64,000 nucleotides of DNA from Heterobilharzia americana (GCA_944470555.2 OX104130.1:67647160-67711159); one strand, 5' to 3'. Shown: positions 53,601-54,234, counted from the first letter of the stretch. The notes: generated from the sequence alone by a model not told the origin. A program made the numbers and translations.

Positions 53601-54234
53601 AGAGACTTCGGTGCTAACTGAGGGTCTTATGATGACTGCCAACTGACAAAAACCCTAGTCCAGTCACAGCATCTCTCCAAAAACCATATGTACCCAACCG
53701 AAACCAGATGCAATAAGAAACAAATTTGACTTAGCTAAATGGCAATGTTAAGGATTAGAAATGAGTTTAGAGTAGCAGAATGTTGGTTAGTTAATCTAAT
53801 GATTTTAACTATGATACAACTATTATGCGGACTAGCAAACTACATTATGTAATTCCATCAATCAGTTGGCTACGCGCAATATGTTTGTGATATTAACAAT
53901 GATTCGGATAACTCATTAAAACAAAAATTATAAACATTCCCTATAATTTAGTTGAATAAATCATTGAACACCTTATACCCACAAAGTTTTACCTATGATC
54001 ATAGTATTTTATTACAACATTGTATGTAAAAGTAGTTTATTATCAATGATAAAATACAGAATATAATTTTGCTTTTAACCTGTGCTCGACGAGCAGCTCT
54101 CCTTTGTCTGGCCTGTTCAAGTACATGTAACTTTTGAGCAACTCTTAACCCACGTGCTCCTTTTACTGGAGCCTGAGTTTGTTCTGTATCACTTTTAACC
54201 TTTTCAGGTTCACTTTCCACATTCACATTTGCAT
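2013..54234 (-). CDS. CFAP44: CFAP44-like axonemal coiled-coil protein, C-terminal half (12 exons, 5' incomplete)
   Basis: Twelve minus-strand exons (54080-54234, 51389-51577, 45629-45812, 44676-44790, 40343-40815, 33899-34235, 31088-31271, 26094-26395, 15014-15262, 11903-12076, 8120-8254, 2013-2141) have AG acceptors and GT donors, and every junction keeps phase. Together they give about 875 codons ending in TGA. The product is charged and heptad-like. Motifs I recognise from CFAP44: YEDP...MGDYKLK, RLLRHTRFKLDVMLK, FAEFLTKVFKKRIKR, DTCPPGCPMEDFE...REKRLDIEEE, FGRIDDIEKMES. In other organisms CFAP44 works with CFAP43 in the tether/tether-head of the inner dynein arm I1 (dynein f) of motile axonemes. 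In a fluke it would act in sperm, miracidial cilia or flame cells (inference). The N-terminal WD-repeat half is not visible, since the first exon starts in mid-codon. One exon carries a 1-nt frame break. CFAP43 or another coiled-coil CFAP is the alternative, but less likely. Confidence 0.85.
2455..2625 (-). repeat. Hammerhead SINE family A (S-alpha type), degenerate, with an inverted partial copy
   Basis: On the minus strand the core CTGACGAG, stem II GTCC...GGAC and GAAA are kept (about 2499-2546), but the 3' strand of helix I is mutated, so cleavage is doubtful. Immediately beyond, at 2577-2625 on the plus strand, GAAACACGCATCCTGGATCC followed by CTACTGCC is the 3' half of a second family A hammerhead in opposite orientation. 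Confidence 0.7.
3060..4235 (-). mobile_element. Second LINE family (SR3/Perere-like), EN-RT linker and flank, degenerate
   Basis: Reading the minus strand in shifting frames gives WYPEYTSEMEAAAATGNSWK, LFQLIRATGSKKLGVSETVC and LERWAQHFEKQF, typical of the linker between endonuclease and reverse transcriptase in this schistosome LINE family. Higher coordinates carry endonuclease-side remnants. Stops and frameshifts throughout show a dead copy. The same family recurs at 44040-44440 and 55600-57590. Clade (RTE or CR1) not assigned. Confidence 0.7.
4236..5214. other. Intronic DNA, no assigned feature
   Basis: Between the LINE remnant and the family B SINE pair. The segment 4380-4660 is less AT-rich and looks like a decayed repeat, but I could not match it to a family or to another copy here. 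Confidence 0.35.
5215..5335 (-). repeat. SINE family B, minus arm of an inverted pair
   Basis: Degenerate copy of the tRNA-like/hammerhead repeat B. The tRNA-related and CTGTTGTGAGGTCC-type ribozyme remnants are readable on the minus strand. It abuts a plus-strand copy head to head. Confidence 0.55.
5335..5462 (+). repeat. SINE family B, plus arm with hammerhead-like core
   Basis: Contains GCACTACTGAGGAG, then AGACGGAACGGCCGTC and TGGTGT. The core CTGAGGA is intact, but the expected GAAA is GGAA. Helix I (CACTA with TGGTG) still pairs. Ends with the body sequence TGATGTCAGTAGGTGATGAA. Confidence 0.6.
5985..6415 (-). repeat. SINE family B, near-complete monomer with tandem junction
   Basis: On the minus strand it shows a tRNA-like A box (complement around 6165-6180) and B box (around 6135-6150), a degenerate hammerhead (about 6060-6108) and the body. 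The body-end sequence TTTTAGGTTGGAATTCAT near 5998 reappears as TTTTAGGTTGGATTCATT near 6390, at the other end. The copy therefore holds about 400 bp of one monomer plus the beginning of another. Confidence 0.65.
6416..8119. other. Intronic DNA, nothing recognised
   Basis: AT-rich sequence with only short, unconvincing ORFs on either strand. No repeat family named here and no ribozyme core was found. Confidence 0.4.
8120..8254 (-). CDS. CFAP44: CFAP44-like exon: ARDVCMGQVRQN block
   Basis: 135 bp, exactly 45 codons, phase 0. AG at 8255-8256, donor GTAAGT at 8114-8119. Encodes AEIRDARDVCMGQVRQNTVY, LTQLLMLFNEHQQLQKELNK and TQGSK. A conserved penultimate helix. Confidence 0.82.
8345..9358 (+). 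mobile_element. RTE-clade LINE, internally deleted copy (leader + EN joined to late RT)
   Basis: Starts with the family leader (CGGTCCTAAGCACAG, GCTAGCAACCATACCCCG). The APE endonuclease follows from about 8583, with WNV and FGICESRWNGSG motifs. Near 8945-8965 the sequence jumps from EN (MTARFKS) to the late RT segment (FANDEDLY, KLEDLQANTNKLTEETRQRR, SFTYLP). The central part of the ORF is missing. A GGCT microsatellite interrupts the EN N-terminus. Confidence 0.75.
8634..8682 (+). repeat. (GGCT)n microsatellite inside the EN start of a LINE
   Basis: About twelve uninterrupted GGCT units directly after GTTTGAAGCT. The sister copy at 35563-35569 has only two to three units, so the tract expanded within this copy. 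Confidence 0.95.
9359..10436 (-). mobile_element. RTE-clade LINE, endonuclease part, inverted relative to the copy just upstream
   Basis: The minus strand corresponds to about 35660-36745 of the full-length element. It encodes GLSKLSTEESIIHSDIVTQT, WEPIPSC, LLYAPTNIADQEKIEEFHRQ and GDMFECQTWSGQHRK (APE endonuclease). Frames are broken after the EN. It stops at a GCAGT-type tract (9365-9395) and abuts the plus-strand fragment, so the two LINE pieces lie in opposite orientation. Confidence 0.78.
10437..11400. other. Intronic DNA; one unassigned minus-strand ORF
   Basis: The stretch 10685-10873 (minus) is open for 62 codons and includes FASNSVFLRDLEILRLKISA. I could not link it to a family, and it shows no splice context fitting CFAP44. 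The rest shows nothing recognisable. Confidence 0.3.
11405..11515 (-). repeat. tRNA-derived SINE family E, degenerate
   Basis: Minus strand carries a B-box-like TAGTTCAAATACC followed by the family tail CGAGGTTCAGATTTTCATTT. The same tail follows the copies at 12395 and 12728. Confidence 0.55.
11903..12076 (-). CDS. CFAP44: CFAP44-like exon: FGRIDDIEKMES block
   Basis: 174 bp, 58 codons, phase 0. AG at 12077-12078, donor GTTGTA at 11897-11902. Encodes KELEKLVAICDKEMNDKFGR then IDDIEKMESIIVNPKLEDLT and ends EEFDKEESKIE. Heptad spacing is regular and no stop is present. Confidence 0.85.
12105..12155 (+). repeat. AAT/GAT-rich microsatellite
   Basis: Imperfect run of (TAATAATAG/ATAATAATAA) units just above the acceptor of the 11903-12076 exon. 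Confidence 0.85.
12395..12690 (-). repeat. tRNA-derived SINE family E, minus copy
   Basis: The minus strand reads GGGGCTCGTAGTCCAACTG (A-box region), GGTAACCCGGAAGTCTC and GGTTCGAATCC (B box), then a CATTTTACTTCAATTATCAT tail. The upstream body (12510-12690) resembles 58935-59080. It is the minus arm of a head-to-head pair with the copy beginning near 12690. Confidence 0.65.
12690..12845 (+). repeat. tRNA-derived SINE family E, plus copy
   Basis: TCTGGTAGCTCACTTGGTAG (A box), GGAAACCCGGTGTTCAC, then GGTTTGAATCC (B box) and a tail CAAATTTCCATTTCACCTTC ending AATCATCATC. No acceptor stem closes the tRNA-like part, so this is a SINE head and not a tRNA gene. Same family as 50675-50795. Confidence 0.65.
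12940..13100 (+). repeat. SINE family C, body fragment
   Basis: Shares GAGCTTCCTAGCTTGGTTGC, CAGGACTAGAAAACATGAAA and TTGGTTGCACTCCCGTGACC with copies at 28800, 33715 and 49465. The tRNA-like and ribozyme modules of the family are not present here. Confidence 0.6.
13105..13620 (-). pseudogene. Possible exons of an unidentified gene or gene fragment nested in a CFAP44 intron
   Basis: Minus-strand blocks look coding. Block 1 (about 13505-13605) reads SNSAGTSEAFSYPVPLMDVF then YTQIIEQSELYYDTFNP. Block 2 (about 13318-13446) reads SYHPNRNSDKLKFEFTSALS, KRYNLLSNGETILNFTS. Block 3 (about 13105-13270) reads KAEYILADIESDGTHNTSSV, TLENRIGQVVGYTYCVGVAD, GVLFPESQK. Blocks 2 and 3 join in phase across a roughly 50-bp GTATGT...CTACAG intron. 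I do not recognise the protein. The CFAP44 phases do not need it. Chance open frames or a decayed duplicate remain possible. Confidence 0.3.
13742..14130 (-). repeat. SINE family B with hammerhead (minus arm)
   Basis: Hammerhead at 13797-13842 (minus): helix I GCACTG against CAGTGA, core CTGAGGA, stem II GTCC/GTGC with one mismatch, GAAA, palindromic helix III ACAGCTGT, C17. tRNA-like A and B boxes lie at about 13905-13920 and 13865-13885, and the upstream body at 13935-14130. It faces the plus copy that follows. Confidence 0.72.
14130..14345 (+). repeat. SINE family B with hammerhead (plus arm)
   Basis: tRNA-like head (CCTGTAGCTCAATGATGCGC, then GGGTTCGATCCC), then hammerhead 14244-14289: perfect 6-bp helix I (GCACTG/CAGTGC), core CTGAGGA, stem II with one mismatch, GAAA and ACAGCTGT followed by C17. 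Then body GGTTTTCAATGGTTCCTCCA. Shares the variant TACTAGTGCGAAA with the minus copy 400 bp below, so the pair is closely related. Confidence 0.75.
14540..14955 (+). mobile_element. Penelope-like element fragment, GIY-YIG region
   Basis: Encodes CKILNKAGIRVAFEPTNSLK, DKLYRLKDPIDPNEQN and FYHIPCDDCEVKYIG, the start of a PLE GIY-YIG endonuclease; the frame then breaks. The continuation CCCCAATAAGATCAATAATC matches the copy at 16120. It ends about 60 bp below a CFAP44 exon. Confidence 0.75.
15014..15262 (-). CDS. CFAP44: CFAP44-like exon: LRLDQIHYY coiled-coil block
   Basis: 249 bp, 83 codons, phase 0 at both ends. AG at 15263-15264; donor GTTAGT at 15008-15013. Encodes LEKQRKLNELEIIVILRLDQ then IHYYANQTVPSEMTNGLIFL and a Lys/Arg-rich helix ending KHKKLFQ. 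PLE remnants lie on both sides: a GIY-YIG fragment ends about 60 bp below the exon, and a PLE 3' end starts about 30 bp above it. Confidence 0.85.
15290..15510 (-). mobile_element. Penelope-like element 3' end with hammerhead-like motif
   Basis: The minus strand reads the last GIY-YIG codons (LLPMKT), then the 3' end with ATCAGTGATAATTTATGCTC, GAAACGTC and ATCCAG. PLEs are known to carry hammerheads in their terminal repeats, and this one keeps GAAAC-GTC, but CTGATGA has degenerated. Related ends lie at 43480-43620 and 49640-49790. Confidence 0.65.
15540..15860 (+). repeat. Repeat shared with 33060-33345 (possible PLE leader/terminal repeat)
   Basis: Both segments share a TATATA-type box followed by CTTACAGTCACAAGCCAGTC and a GA-rich end (AGGAAGCTGAGGGAA). 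The position, next to PLE pieces, suggests a promoter-bearing PLE terminal repeat; that is inference. Confidence 0.45.
16000..16080 (+). repeat. Short repeat also at 40225-40325
   Basis: Shares AGAGGATAATTATGAACTAT, CTTTGCACTGACTAGCCA and flanks with 40225-40325. Family unknown. Confidence 0.6.
16120..16830 (+). mobile_element. Penelope-like element, GIY-YIG endonuclease domain and 3' end
   Basis: Best-preserved GIY-YIG fragment: AGIRVRFKPTNSLRNK, then after a frameshift near 16318 LKDPIEPIKQNNTIYQIPCN, DCVVKYVGQTSQSTSIRIAE and HRNLAKYRMTDPSKIN, ending WKILLPIKTKNRW before TGA. Y-Q-I-P-C and K-Y-V-G-Q-T are the GIY and YIG equivalents, and R-x-A-E-H-R carries the catalytic Arg/His. The 3' end (16690-16830) has lost the GAAACGTC ribozyme part. 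No RT upstream. Confidence 0.82.
16831..20035. other. Long AT-rich intron stretch, nothing assigned
   Basis: Part of the 10.8-kb intron. A short CCTACCTG-type tract sits at 17685-17710. Nothing else matched a named family, a ribozyme core, or a coding pattern. Confidence 0.35.
20040..20230 (-). repeat. Repeat family D with conserved hammerhead
   Basis: Hammerhead on the minus strand at 20095-20141: helix I CACCG/CGGTG (5 bp), core CTGATGA, stem II CTCG/CGAG around loop ACCCTAAA, with an A-C mismatch at the closing position, then GAA, helix III ACGGCTGA and C17. Upstream sequence (GATCTGAACTAACTCGGCTC) recurs at 34880-34950 on the plus strand. No tRNA-like head was seen. Confidence 0.75.
20095..20141 (-). 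ncRNA. Hammerhead ribozyme motif (family D)
   Basis: All three core segments (CUGAUGA, GAA, C17) are present, with pairing in helices I and II. Predicted cleavage is after the C at 20100 (minus strand). Helix III is a short near-palindrome, so cleavage might need a dimer. The non-canonical A-C at the base of stem II is the only visible defect. Confidence 0.75.
20390..22240 (-). mobile_element. RTE-clade LINE, RT and 3' end, degenerate
   Basis: The minus strand reads LINLIQQLYEDTICQMIHNG, KFSDAFTVETGIRQGCC, IFLIVVDWTELDHA, a FANDDD box in place of FADD (about 21280-21300), TEETRQRRQDT, SFTYLPLYVGSIL and C-terminal NKYVEEIGDG. It extends upstream to the linker and stops before the EN: a 5'-truncated copy. 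The ORF is broken repeatedly. Nearly co-linear with 36900-38780. Confidence 0.8.
22570..22745 (-). mobile_element. Short duplicated PLE RT fragment
   Basis: Parallels 23690-23835: TGTACAAATGTATTTCATAA, TGTAGAACCTGAGGAGAACT and GGAAAGAATATTCTTCTTTC. No open frame. A partial second copy of the same RT segment, about 1 kb away in the same orientation. Confidence 0.65.
23228..23890 (-). mobile_element. Penelope-like element reverse transcriptase fragment (YMDD)
   Basis: Open for about 210 codons on the minus strand. It reads ...LENAFVQLEINSSYGQLHFQ, MELYYRYMDDTFLVFDRC (YMDD at 23651-23662), FNSGHPSIHFIYENKN, PIHFLDVLMTR, YRKLTSKARCTHVLSFVPMN and YKRNIIKCFGFR. This is the palm/thumb of a PLE RT. 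The N-terminal RT motifs and GIY-YIG domain are missing here. Confidence 0.82.
24700..25170 (+). mobile_element. Penelope-like element, C-terminal GIY-YIG region
   Basis: The open frame 24852-25163 includes ASTRFYENIPRNLCLNGSKA, FKSAVAGNLMETGHQIYVSH, then LLQFAEAFAIEHFQLDICTQ and NLSLPW. The L-x-x-T-G-H...EALAI...LCxQK...LPW pattern is the C-terminal part of PLE GIY-YIG domains of the Cys-rich subtype. Distinct from the 16120 family. Confidence 0.65.
25640..25960 (-). mobile_element. Penelope-like element, GIY-YIG core (Cys-rich subtype)
   Basis: The minus strand (about 25740-25905) reads SFCLYQCNCSCGTSYTGH, then IIRQTRLRISEHLPGWFEKS and ELKVVKIPNHASA. LYQCNCSCG and SYTGH are the GIY and YIG equivalents and RLRISEHLPGW holds the catalytic Arg. 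It points toward the plus-strand fragment 24700-25170. Confidence 0.75.
26094..26395 (-). CDS. CFAP44: CFAP44-like exon: acidic linker plus CPPGC block
   Basis: 302 bp. It opens with a Ser/Glu/Asp stretch (about 25 residues, GSEESEEESSSDDSSFDESE) and then DTCPPGCPMEDFERTCSIRE and KRLDIEEEMTEEKKTLEILR, ending EAFQ in phase 0. AG at 26396-26397, donor GTAAAT at 26088-26093. The acidic linker followed by a Cys-Pro-Pro-Gly-Cys turn and a long helix is characteristic of CFAP44. The intron below it is the longest in the gene (about 10.8 kb). Confidence 0.9.
26465..26625 (-). repeat. SINE family B, degenerate minus arm
   Basis: The minus strand shows body, ribozyme-derived and tRNA-like segments of family B with many substitutions (GTTGTTGAGGTATCC in place of the CTGAGGAG core). 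Paired with a plus copy 70 bp above. Confidence 0.55.
26690..26945 (+). repeat. SINE family B, degenerate plus arm
   Basis: Upstream body AATAAATAATCAACGATGGC matches 60475-60490. The remnant CGAAACGGCTGTTCAGTGC keeps GAAAC, helix III and C17 of the ribozyme, but the CTGANGA side is mutated. It ends TGATGTCAGTTCATGATGAA. Confidence 0.6.
27500..27900 (+). mobile_element. Penelope-like element, GIY-YIG fragment, decayed
   Basis: In shifting frames the plus strand gives IYQIMFNGFE followed by NLTKVRMIDTMKISN, parallel to IYQIPCNDCVV and NLAKYRMTDPSKIN at 16345-16490. Stops throughout. Confidence 0.55.
28120..28200 (-). repeat. SINE family E, 3' part
   Basis: GATAACTGAAGCTGAAAAGG and AAATCTGAACCTTGGCAG are the family E tail in the minus orientation; the tRNA-like head is lost. 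Confidence 0.4.
28800..29115 (+). repeat. SINE family C: body, tRNA-like head and hammerhead-like module
   Basis: Order on the plus strand: body (CACCTAGCTTAACAGCCACA ... ACAGCATAGAATTAGTTACT), tRNA-like head at about 28960-29030 (AGCTGAGTGGTAACATCTC; B box GAGTACGAATCTC), then hammerhead-like 29050-29095 (CTGATGAGTACC...GCACAAAACCTGGATC). The GAAA is changed to CAAA, so the ribozyme is probably dead. Confidence 0.6.
29116..30950. other. Intronic DNA, nothing assigned
   Basis: AT-rich, with an AATA microsatellite at about 30594-30616. Short ORFs show no recognisable protein and no splice context fitting the host gene. Confidence 0.35.
30955..31020 (+). repeat. SINE family E, truncated
   Basis: GTAGCCCAGAGGTCACTGGT, B-box-like GGTTCCAATCC and tail TTTAAATCTTTATTTTACC. 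Ends about 70 bp from a CFAP44 exon. Confidence 0.5.
31088..31271 (-). CDS. CFAP44: CFAP44-like exon: FAEFLTKVFKKRIKR signature
   Basis: 184 bp starting in phase 0 (VNEVTFKIEQKRKELERL) and ending one base into a Gly codon. AG lies at 31272-31273 and donor GTAAGTA at 31081-31087. It contains HKFAEFLTKVFKKRIKRKKQ, which I regard as diagnostic for the CFAP44 family. The Gly codon is completed in the next, acidic exon. Confidence 0.88.
32325..32500 (-). repeat. Hammerhead SINE family A (S-alpha type), best copy
   Basis: The minus strand shows a tRNA-like head (A-box region GTGGATAACGCGCTGG, B-box GAGTCTGAATCCC) followed by an intact hammerhead at 32355-32399 and the start of the body (CACTGCTAGCCACGATCC). 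This matches the known schistosome hammerhead-bearing SINE-like repeat. Confidence 0.85.
32355..32399 (-). ncRNA. Intact hammerhead ribozyme motif (family A)
   Basis: 5'-to-3' on the minus strand: helix I strand ATCCAG (32399-32394), core CTGACGA, stem II GTCC-loop CAAATA-GGAC, core GAA, helix III ATGCGCAT (self-complementary), C17 at 32361, helix I strand CTGGAT (32360-32355). All invariant core bases are present, helix I pairs over 6 bp, stem II over 4 bp. Self-cleavage is predicted after 32361. Confidence 0.9.
33060..33345 (+). repeat. Repeat shared with 15540-15860 (possible PLE leader)
   Basis: TATATATAAATAATG followed by CTTACAGTCACATGCCAGTC and a GA-rich end, as at 15660-15800. The TATA-like box followed by shared sequence suggests a promoter region; assignment to PLE is inference. 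Confidence 0.45.
33715..33840 (+). repeat. SINE family C, body fragment
   Basis: GAGCTTCCTAGCTTAGTGGC, CACATAGCAAAAATGATGGA and AACATGAAATTAGTTGCTCT match the other C bodies. It stops about 60 bp below the CFAP44 exon at 33899. Confidence 0.6.
33899..34235 (-). CDS. CFAP44: CFAP44-like exon: RLLRHTRFKL coiled-coil block
   Basis: 337 bp, one leading base then 112 codons. Acceptor AG at 34236-34237 and donor GT at 33897-33898. Encodes ENIVLSRSNRN... then QQKQKYIRAIYQRDMLLTTA, RLVRCFDAEVRLLRHTRFKL and LYHEFRLLKEFEKSEHIL. This is one of the most recognisable CFAP44 segments: a coiled coil with paired Arg/Leu heptads. No stop within it. Confidence 0.88.
34840..35060 (+). repeat. Repeat family D, degenerate hammerhead copy
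   Basis: Plus-strand TTTTCTGAACTAACTCGACT and CCGGGTACATC correspond to the minus-strand flank of 20095-20141. The ribozyme part (TTAGATGAGCTGG...CCAGACGAACGAAACAGCCA) keeps GATGAG and CGAAAC, but the CTG and C17 contexts are altered. Confidence 0.6.
35268..38814 (+). mobile_element. RTE-clade LINE (SR2-like), full-length but decayed
   Basis: About 3.55 kb with leader (CGGTCCTAAGCACAG from about 35299), start codon near 35505 and the 3' terminus CTAGGAACCCAAGGGACAAA. APE endonuclease 35551-36084 (EMRRYSIEVLGICEGRWNGS, MLLYAPTNIADQEKIEEFHR). Linker 36480-37300 with a GACGA microsatellite. RT at 37560-38000 (EWQSTQLQINFIHFEKAFDR, YEDAICQMIHNGKFSDAF, ETGIRQGCC, FANDDD). C-terminal HTLRRP-like region 38400-38700. 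Frameshifts and stops separate these pieces, and FADD has become FAND, so it cannot be autonomous. It lies in a CFAP44 intron, antisense to the gene. Confidence 0.88.
36604..36652 (+). repeat. (GACGA)n minisatellite within a LINE linker
   Basis: Nine to ten near-perfect 5-bp units, with one GATGA variant, encoding a D-E-T-R-R type repeat in one frame. The inverted copy at 9470-9490 lacks the expansion. Confidence 0.9.
38860..39195 (-). repeat. Hammerhead SINE family A, degenerate, with start of a second monomer
   Basis: The minus strand shows a weak tRNA-like head (about 39120-39060), a decayed ribozyme (38975-39045: CATGTTTCGTCCC on plus, core lost) and the body. The motif TGTAATTTTCCATTTCCA (38871) recurs as TGTAATTTACCGTTTTCA (39177) about 300 bp away, so a monomer and the edge of the next are present. 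It directly abuts the 3' end of the full-length LINE. Confidence 0.6.
39200..40224. other. Intronic DNA, nothing assigned
   Basis: No recognised repeat, RNA or exon. Poly-T/poly-A rich. Confidence 0.35.
40343..40815 (-). CDS. CFAP44: CFAP44-like exon: largest visible exon, low-complexity middle
   Basis: 473 bp, open throughout, AG at 40816-40817 and donor GTAAGT at 40337-40342. It starts KPLSKPLSYTESILPAERY, contains HYLTLKHYEILLTNNSYQ, then a polar Asn/Gln/Thr-rich stretch that looks like a lineage-specific insert between coiled-coil blocks. It ends two bases into a codon completed by the next exon. A repeat also seen at about 16000-16075 ends only about 15-20 bp below the donor. Confidence 0.8.
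40860..40882 (+). repeat. (AC)n microsatellite
   Basis: Perfect CA repeat of about ten units, 45 bp upstream (in gene orientation) of the 40343-40815 exon. Confidence 0.9.
40890..42089. other. Intronic DNA, nothing assigned
   Basis: Two plus-strand ORFs (40950-41186, 41486-41842) have no recognisable domain and no matching repeat elsewhere. The second encodes a hydrophobic N-terminal helix but is probably fortuitous. Confidence 0.3.
42090..42290 (+). repeat. SINE family C: body end, tRNA-like head, decayed hammerhead
   Basis: TTGGTTGCTCTCCAGTGAGC (body end), then AACAGCTCGGTTTCTTCTCG and GAGGGTTCGAGCC (A and B boxes), then TTGCAGATATGCCAACTAGT in place of the ribozyme. Same order as 28800-29115. 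Confidence 0.55.
42530..42790 (-). mobile_element. RTE-clade LINE, 5' leader fragment
   Basis: The minus strand carries AGGTCCTAAGCCCGG, the GGGCTAGCAACCCTACCCCG leader block, CTTCAAAGCACAAACAAAAT and GCGGGAAGCC...TGATGAAAGC up to the ORF start. Only the 5' end is present, the opposite of ordinary 5' truncation. Confidence 0.75.
42890..43160 (-). repeat. Hammerhead SINE family A, near-complete unit with inactivated core
   Basis: Minus strand: tRNA-like head (B-box GAGGTTCGAGTCTC at about 43090-43103), ribozyme at about 43010-43060, body to 42890. CTGATGA has become CTGGTGA and GAAA has become CAAA, so it should be inactive; helix I ATCCAG is kept. Confidence 0.7.
43300..43620 (+). mobile_element. 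Penelope-like element: GIY-YIG C-terminus and 3' end
   Basis: Frame remnants TPNTCNRNDSSHIADIWKIL and LPLK parallel SICNRNDTIRIPEKWKILLP at 16610-16670. The 3' end has GAGCAATACATTCTTCTG, then GAAACGTCATCCAG, a degenerate PLE hammerhead, and an AATAATA-rich terminus. Confidence 0.65.
44040..44440 (+). mobile_element. Second LINE family, 3' end fragment
   Basis: Broken frames encode CLRSVARVWWRRRLS, KKGKTIGEVV, VGRCRLLGWCLRDDRIE and LDDMAGNQLQWRRHR, the C-terminal zinc-ribbon-like region of the same LINE family as 55600-57590. 5'-truncated. Confidence 0.7.
44676..44790 (-). CDS. CFAP44: CFAP44-like exon: short coiled-coil exon
   Basis: 115 bp, opening with one base of a split codon that completes the Lys of the preceding exon, then KFSYDNEILLSFKNQLEEEE...SYFGAPTTLK, ending in phase 0. 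AG is at 44791-44792, and donor GTAGGT at 44670-44675. It is too short for a long-ORF screen and was found by following phase and splice signals. Confidence 0.8.
44848..44868 (+). repeat. (GT)n microsatellite
   Basis: Perfect TG run followed by TTTGTGT, 60 bp upstream (gene sense) of the 44676-44790 exon. Confidence 0.85.
45115..45310 (-). repeat. Hammerhead SINE family A, degenerate
   Basis: Plus strand TGACTGGCAGTGG, AAATCCGGTTTAAGCG, TTCCGTCCCATTTAGGAT and CTAGTGAGTGATGCTGTTCC follow the family A order in antisense. The core reads TTGACAA and ACGGAA, so the ribozyme is inactive. Confidence 0.6.
45629..45812 (-). CDS. CFAP44: CFAP44-like exon with a 1-nt frame break in a poly-T (plus strand) run
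   Basis: The acceptor AG is at 45813-45814 and the donor GTAAGT at 45623-45628. It opens in phase 0 as VFNLRHEFNVSILALRDKK...LSDLKK. At the run of seven A (minus strand; plus T at 45729-45735) the frame shifts. As written it meets a stop a few codons later. One frame over, it continues as a plausible coiled coil (IDEQLAKVNCDLPPKEFGIR...EENPE) that ends in the phase the next exon needs. I report the break as it stands: homopolymer error or a real 1-bp lesion. Confidence 0.75.
46035..46200 (-). repeat. SINE family B, degenerate
   Basis: Minus-strand remnants: AGAGTCCCACACTAGGATGA and AACAGCTTCCCAGG (ribozyme) and the body AACTGATATTAACCCATGAT. The tRNA-like head is mostly lost. Confidence 0.55.
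46430..46880 (-). mobile_element. RTE-clade LINE, 3' end fragment
   Basis: The plus strand starts TGTCCCTTGGGTTCCTAGTA (complement of the 3' terminus) and continues through the C-terminal domain to GGAATTGCTTTTCGCAACGT. Closest to the copy at 60985. 5'-truncated, frames broken. Confidence 0.75.
47020..47890 (+). mobile_element. Penelope-like element, RT end and GIY-YIG (Cys-rich subtype), decayed
   Basis: About 47100-47260 carries C-terminal RT remnants, and 47462-47695 encodes MNRIFFATNIRTTLLYRKL, GASIFVYQFTCCCGAEYIDC and MQCTREHYLTWL. VYQFTCCCGAEYI is the GIY/YIG pair (YIG changed to YID), with Arg-Glu-His following. Same subtype as 24700 and 25640. Confidence 0.7.
48650..48915 (+). repeat. 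SINE family B with tRNA-like head
   Basis: TGACCCAGTAGCTCAGTAG (A box), TGAGTTCGATCC (B box), then a degraded ribozyme (TTTAGCAGCTCCATACTAGG, ATTGAACGG) and body TCTAATGGTTCTCCGCATGA. Ribozyme inactive. Confidence 0.65.
49010..49165 (-). repeat. Hammerhead SINE family A, degenerate
   Basis: Plus GTGGCTAGCAGAGAGATATG, TTTTGTCCTAATTAGGACTT and GCAGTGAGTAATGTTGTTCC follow family A antisense. The core reads TTGGCAA, so the ribozyme is inactive. Confidence 0.6.
49360..49570 (+). repeat. SINE family C: hammerhead-like module followed by body
   Basis: CTTGCTGATAAGTACCC, then ACACGGAACCAAGGTCAAGC (ribozyme-like, core mutated), then TCCAACCAATCGATACCCCT and the body TCTCCTAGCTTGACGGCC...ACAACAGGAAATTGGTTGTT. 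The order ribozyme-body is a circular permutation of 28800-29115 (body-head-ribozyme). Confidence 0.6.
49600..49790 (+). mobile_element. Penelope-like element 3' terminus
   Basis: TGAGCAATTAATTCTAGTC, GAAACGTCATCCATT and AGAATACTGTACCATATCAA are the PLE end seen at 43480-43560 and, inverted, at 15340-15420. Confidence 0.6.
50200..50255 (+). repeat. SINE family E fragment
   Basis: AAGCCTTGGTGATTGAAATG followed by AAGTAAAAATCTG matches the segment before the family E head at 12700-12725. Confidence 0.45.
50260..50667 (+). mobile_element. RTE-clade LINE derivative: 5' leader fused to 3' end
   Basis: 50260-50395 is the leader (TGGTTAACTAGTTCACTAAT, CGGTTCTAAGCCCAG, GGGCTAGCAACCCTACCCG, CTTCAAAGCATAAAG). 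At about 50400 it passes directly into AAGTGGAGATGGATTGGACA of the C-terminal region and continues to the normal 3' terminus CTAGGAACCCAAGGGACAAA. About 3.1 kb of coding sequence is missing relative to 35268-38814, leaving a roughly 0.4-kb element with both ends. Confidence 0.85.
50675..50795 (+). repeat. tRNA-derived SINE family E
   Basis: CGTAGCTCAGTTGGTAGAGC is a textbook A box; B-box position GGTCTGAATGC is mutated. Tail GTGCAAATTTTCATTTTGCC and TTCAATCATCACC. Sits 8 bp beyond the end of the short LINE derivative. Confidence 0.65.
51389..51577 (-). CDS. CFAP44: CFAP44-like exon: YEDP / MGDYKLK block
   Basis: Exactly 63 codons, phase 0 at both ends, with AG at 51578-51579 and GT at 51387-51388. 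It encodes WEQLQSMKPADNYEDPKDVE followed by AIRLAQEQMGDYKLKSATNY, the block that follows the WD propeller and opens the coiled-coil half of CFAP44. The open frame runs past the donor into the intron, so the boundary rests on the splice consensus and phase agreement with the next exon. Confidence 0.85.
51740..51800 (+). repeat. SINE family C hammerhead-like module
   Basis: Contains CTGATGAG, then TATTCGCAAGCACGAAAC, then CTAGGTC: complete CTGATGA, GAA and C17, with the palindromic helix III ACCTAGGT. Stem II is poorly paired and helix I is unclear. It is the best preserved C-type ribozyme core here. Confidence 0.6.
52765..53140 (-). repeat. Hammerhead SINE family A: degenerate unit plus start of the next monomer
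   Basis: 52770-52930 holds the decayed ribozyme (core CTGACAA, stem II altered) and tRNA-like head on the minus strand. 52960-53140 holds the adjoining body of a second unit (TGTAATTTTCCGTTGCTACA, GATGCCTCGATGCTGCC) also present at 42960-42985. The tandem order matches 38860-39195. Confidence 0.6.
53141..54079. other. Intronic DNA, nothing assigned
   Basis: No recognised repeat, ribozyme or exon between the family A repeat and the first visible CFAP44 exon. Confidence 0.35.
54080..54234 (-). CDS. CFAP44: CFAP44-like exon (first visible): acidic-to-basic linker
   Basis: Acceptor AG lies at 54235-54236 and donor GT at 54078-54079. The exon opens with two bases of a split codon and holds 51 codons. 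It runs from an acidic, Glu/Ser-rich stretch (VNVESEPEKVKSDTEQ) to a strongly basic end (ARQRRAARRAQ). It leads directly into the WEQLQSMKP...YEDP block of the next exon. A further upstream exon must exist because the first codon is split; none was recognised up to 64000. Confidence 0.8.
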
